This document shows, piece by piece, positions 33,812 through 34,082 of a stretch of DNA of 34,082 nt. The notes under the pieces are model-generated. The model was not told the origin of the DNA and ran no database searches. It worked only from the letters and a program-made list of their open reading frames with translations. Made by a program: the position numbers and the translations under genes. Origin of the DNA: Bacillota bacterium (lineage in GTDB: Bacteria > Bacillota > Limnochordia > DTU087); NCBI GenBank assembly GCA_012510855.1, contig JAAZHE010000207.1:1-34082 (forward strand), given 5' to 3'. The number at the start of each line of letters is the position of its first letter. The first letter of the stretch is position 1.

Positions 33812-33825
33812 CGCCTATAGCCTTC

Positions 33826-34082
33826 CTAACGGCCGTCTTCACCGCCGCCCACTAGAGTCCAAGGAGGCTTAGCGTGCCTGCCTACGCCGTAGTAGCCTGA
33901 TTTCTGCTTGGAAAGACCCATAACCAAGGCGATCCTGCCCACAGCATCATTTAGATTATCCAGGGCCAGGGCAACGATCCTGGCTAGCTCGTGAAGGTGG
34001 TTTTGCATCTCCGCCGTTCCAATCACAGCAATACCCATGCCGGCATCCTTCACCTGTGCTGCCAGCTGTTTCTCCCACTCCG
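33826..34082 (-). CDS. Copper transporter (MctB/SteB-like) family protein, C-terminal fragment
   Basis: Partial: the frame is open to the window edge, starting EWEKQLAAQ before the GTG chosen by the ORF track. The tail LNDAVGRIALVMGLSKQKSGYYGVG resembles the C-terminus of the MctB/DUF3186-like family (pattern D...G..ALV..L....G.YGV). In other Bacillota this family precedes the same two glycosyltransferases, which supports the call. The N-terminal membrane segment expected for the family is outside the window. Recognition rests on a short stretch. Stop is TAG. Confidence 0.6.
   Translation of the reverse strand, partial: EWEKQLAAQVKDAGMGIAVIGTAEMQNHLHELARIVALALDNLNDAVGRIALVMGLSKQKSGYYGVGRHAKPPWTLVGGGEDGR

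Noticed and set aside
1-34082. Complete reassignment of TAG to sense
   Set aside because: At least 16 genes end naturally at TAG with family-typical C-termini (for example yggT, proC, sepF, livF, uppP, RNase J), and the beta-barrel gene itself ends with TAG right after its terminal Phe.
1-34082. CRISPR arrays, insertion sequences, prophage genes or attachment sites
   Set aside because: No regularly spaced repeats, transposase or integrase genes, or terminal repeats were seen on either strand.

Overview
The window looks like a chromosomal segment from an endospore-forming member of the Bacillota. It carries dipicolinate synthase (dpaA/dpaB), PdaB- and YlxY-type deacetylases, SepF, DivIVA, YlmH, RNase J and TepA, with AGGAGG-type ribosome binding sites and frequent GTG/TTG starts. 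One gene encodes a signal-peptide protein that reads as an outer-membrane beta-barrel with a C-terminal phenylalanine strand, and the ABC solute-binding protein has no lipobox. Together these suggest a diderm spore-former, for example Limnochordia-like. That placement is inference and no phylogeny was run.

All genes but one are on the minus strand, so transcription runs from high to low coordinates. 34082-32245: 3' end of an MctB/SteB-like copper transporter family gene, a family 2 glycosyltransferase and a MraY-like glycosyltransferase. 32179-29493: dinG and an Hsp20. 29345-27736: two overlapping CE4 deacetylases (pdaB-like, ylxY-like). 26459-27739 (plus strand): an SH3-GH18 glycosidase. 26296-22139: M16 peptidase, dUTPase/MazG-like enzyme, beta-barrel protein, YmxH, YflT-like stress protein. 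21955-13192: dapB, dpaA, dpaB, asd, dapG, dapA, RNase J, tepA, ylzJ, which is the Bacillus spoVF/dap neighbourhood with insertions. 13072-11271: a Na/Pi cotransporter family protein and UppP. 11140-6407: a complete branched-chain amino-acid type ABC importer (solute-binding protein, livH, livM, livG, livF). 6074-3741: a CNNM/CorC-family transporter behind a structured leader, and a HlyD-like membrane protein. 3674-24: the ylm division cluster (yggS, sepF, proC, yggT, ylmH, divIVA).

The main anomaly is that three otherwise intact genes are interrupted by an in-frame TAG with the same reading frame continuing on both sides: the beta-barrel gene (codon 100), dinG (codon 127, at a position that is usually lysine in the family) and the pdaB-like gene (codon 12). 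None shows a frameshift or a TGA/TAA. TAG is also the commonest ordinary stop here (16 of the 37 gene ends I read), so full reassignment of TAG is unlikely. Amber suppression or readthrough, inducible pyrrolysine insertion, recent nonsense mutations and consensus errors remain possible.

The functions fit together as cell envelope, division and sporulation: DAP and dipicolinate synthesis feed peptidoglycan and spore core, deacetylases and GH18 act on cell-wall or spore polysaccharide, UppP and the MraY-like enzyme act on undecaprenyl lipid carriers, and SepF/DivIVA/YlmH/YggT act at the septum.
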